DNA of 5,617 nucleotides from the NCBI GenBank assembly GCA_031267995.1, contig JAIRXZ010000030.1:1-5617 (forward strand), written 5' to 3'. Under the pieces are notes generated by a model. That model made no database searches, was not told the DNA's origin, and saw only the letters and a program-made list of their open reading frames with translations. The position numbers were made by a program, and so were the translations under genes. This document shows positions 4,021-5,617 of the stretch, one piece after another. The number at the start of each line of letters is the position of its first letter. Within the stretch, counting starts at the first letter, position 1. The stretch is from Odoribacteraceae bacterium (GTDB lineage: Bacteria; Bacteroidota; Bacteroidia; Bacteroidales; Marinifilaceae).

Positions 4021-5617
4021 TTGCACGCGAACGCGTTCGTGCTGGTCGCCCTCCTCGTCCTCGCCGCCTCCTGCGTGGCGAAGATAGACGAGGGCGCCCC
4101 CATCGTTGGCGACGGGGAACGCCTCGTCACCCTATCCCTCACCACCCCCTCCTCGGTGCCCACCCGCGGGCTAACCACGCTGGAGGAGGACGCCGTGCAC
4201 ACCGTGGACGTTCTCCTATTTAAAGACGAAGACTTCTTCTACCGCGCCATCGGTGGCCAGCCCAACGCGTCGAATGAATTTACCGTCAAACTGCCATCCA
4301 GCGCCTCCGCCTACAAAGCCGTCGTGCTCGCCAACGCCCGCGCGATGCTCTCGGCGATCCCCGTCGCGCGAGAACAAGCGCCGGGAACCACCAGGGCAGA
4401 CGTCCTCGCCAGCATCACCCAAACCCTCAGCGGCAGCGTTTCCGGCTGGACGGGCACCCTGGGCACCTCCGGCATTCCGATGTGGGGGTACTACAACAAC
4501 CTCATGGTTAACGAAGGAAGCTCCAACCCGGCAGCCACCATCTCCCTCACGAGAATGATCGCCAAGATAGACATCACCGTGGAAGCCCCCGTGACCAACT
4601 TCACGCTGGCCAACGTCCGCCTCTATAACTATAGCGGTAAGGGCAGTATTGCCCCCGCCGCCTCCGGCTCCGGTTATGAAGCCACACAGTGGAACGGGAC
4701 AAAAGCCATCGCCCCCCACCTCCCCACCGACGCCAAAGTAGGCGACGGCGAGCACGTCGACTATACAATTTCTCCCGCGCCGGGAAGCCTCAGCTTCACC
4801 AACGAAATCTACGCGTACGAGGCACAAGCGGGCACCGCTAACACCGTCACCAACACTTGCCTGGTCATTGGTGGCTATTACGAGGGATCCGCGTCCCCCA
4901 CCTACTATCGCGTCGAATTTGTCGGGACGGACGGCACCACGTTTTTCCACCTCCTGCGCAACCACAAGTACGCCGTTGCCATCAAGGAGGTCAACGGGCA
5001 CGGCTACCCCTCGGCCAACGACGCCTATATTAACAAACCCGCCAACATCGTCGTCCAAATCACCGCGTGGAATGACGCCGGCCTCGACGACATCACCGTT
5101 GACGGCCAGCACTACCTGGCCGTGGACAAGAGTCACCTCTACTTCTACGCCGGCGGTGGCAGCCGCGCGATGGAGGCCATCACCGACTTCCCCGCGGGCT
5201 GGACGATAGAAAAAGACGCCGTCCACGATTGGTTCACCGTCACCCCCGTTGCCCACGCCGCCACCACCAGGCAAACCATCACCGTCACCATCACCACCGG
5301 CAGCGGATCCCGCGAGGGATCCTTCTACATCGTCGCCGGCAACCTCCGCAAAAAAATCCTCGTCACGCAAAGCAGCGAGGAGGCCTTCTCCCTGGAACTC
5401 ACCCCCGCGGAGTTAATCTTCTACAAGACGCCGTCGGCCGCGCGACTCGTCACCCTCCAGCCGCTGGTGGACGGCAGCGTTCTCTACAAGTACACCTTCT
5501 CCTCCGCGGGCAACGTCCAGTGGCGACCCGGTTACAACCCCGATGCCTACAACCCCGACAACCCCGGCGCCATGCCCAACTTCCTCGTCGGCGACAACCT
5601 CTACATCTACCCCGCTG
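4021..5617 (+). CDS. Fimbrillin-family (type V pilus) lipoprotein with BACON-like domain; 3' end outside window
   Basis: This is a surface pilus or adhesin precursor, open to the right edge (at least 532 residues from the TTG at 4021). A hydrophobic segment, FVLVALLVLAASC (6-18), ends in a lipobox with Cys18 as the lipidated residue. A prosegment then leads to PTR-GLTTLEEDAVHTVDVLLF (from residue 47). Known FimA/Mfa1 precursors are cut after an Arg in this position, so Arg49 is the likely maturation site. The fimbrillin domain continues with IPMWG (152-156), SLTRMIAKIDITV (175-187), VRLYNYSG (199-206), HLLRNHKYAVAIKEVNG (310-326) and VVQITAWN (344-351). A BACON-like sandwich follows at about 366-449 (LYFYAGGG, WTIEKDAVHDWFTVTP, REGSFYIVAG, ILVTQ), then a further domain from about 455. 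Codon use is strongly C-ending within the gene. The start is uncertain: the frame is open back to an ATG at 3868, which would place the lipobox Cys at residue 69. An ATG at 4017 is in another frame. A GTG at 4039 is also possible. Confidence 0.85.
   Translation, partial: MHANAFVLVALLVLAASCVAKIDEGAPIVGDGERLVTLSLTTPSSVPTRGLTTLEEDAVHTVDVLLFKDEDFFYRAIGGQPNASNEFTVKLPSSASAYKAVVLANARAMLSAIPVAREQAPGTTRADVLASITQTLSGSVSGWTGTLGTSGIPMWGYYNNLMVNEGSSNPAATISLTRMIAKIDITVEAPVTNFTLANVRLYNYSGKGSIAPAASGSGYEATQWNGTKAIAPHLPTDAKVGDGEHVDYTISPAPGSLSFTNEIYAYEAQAGTANTVTNTCLVIGGYYEGSASPTYYRVEFVGTDGTTFFHLLRNHKYAVAIKEVNGHGYPSANDAYINKPANIVVQITAWNDAGLDDITVDGQHYLAVDKSHLYFYAGGGSRAMEAITDFPAGWTIEKDAVHDWFTVTPVAHAATTRQTITVTITTGSGSREGSFYIVAGNLRKKILVTQSSEEAFSLELTPAELIFYKTPSAARLVTLQPLVDGSVLYKYTFSSAGNVQWRPGYNPDAYNPDNPGAMPNFLVGDNLYIYPA

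Noticed and set aside
4216..5370. A 384-codon open frame on the minus strand opposite the fimbrillin gene
   Set aside because: It is the antisense shadow of a strongly C-biased coding frame. The protein is Gly/Val/Asp-rich without motifs, while the plus-strand frame shows a signal peptide and fimbrillin motifs.

Overview
The window looks like chromosomal DNA from a GC-rich member of the Bacteroidales (phylum Bacteroidota). Three things support this: the Bacteroidetes-type promoter signature (TTTG, about 20 bp, TAnnTTTG), an ECF sigma factor resembling the Bacteroides expansion family, and a lipoprotein with the FimA/Mfa1-type fimbrillin fold. Genus cannot be fixed from the sequence.

Layout. 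Positions 3-539 (+) hold the C-terminal part of a DnaX-like DNA polymerase III gamma/tau subunit, entering from the left edge. It converges, across a gap of only 35 bases, on an ECF sigma-70 factor on the minus strand (575-1138). A 207-base divergent region (1139-1345) carries a consensus promoter for the sigma gene and a weaker, overlapping promoter facing a tRNA-Thr(CGT) gene at 1346-1421. Past a strong hairpin (1441-1478) comes a MATE-family, DinF-like multidrug exporter (1547-2875, +). Its stop codon lies inside the first fragment of a repeat array.

From 2862 to about 3627 there is no gene. The stretch is a tandem array of a unit about 281-284 bp long. Each full unit combines an 84-bp element with self-complementary ends of 24 bp, a second inverted-repeat element of 89-94 bp with 25-bp ends, a small hairpin and a terminator-like stem. 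The third unit lacks the second element almost exactly. Positions 3628-3783 are AT-rich and non-coding. They are followed by a near-ideal promoter (3784-3815), a roughly 200-base leader that ends in a terminator-like fold, and a large lipoprotein gene running off the right edge (4021 to the end). This gene encodes a type V pilus (fimbrillin) domain, then a BACON-like beta-sandwich and the start of another domain.

The genes do not form one pathway. They are a housekeeping replication gene, an apparently orphan regulator, a tRNA, an exporter and a surface adhesin, separated by structured intergenic DNA. The most unusual parts are the composite palindromic repeat array and the 5' region of the fimbrillin gene. 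I see no CRISPR, transposase, toxin-antitoxin or phage gene.
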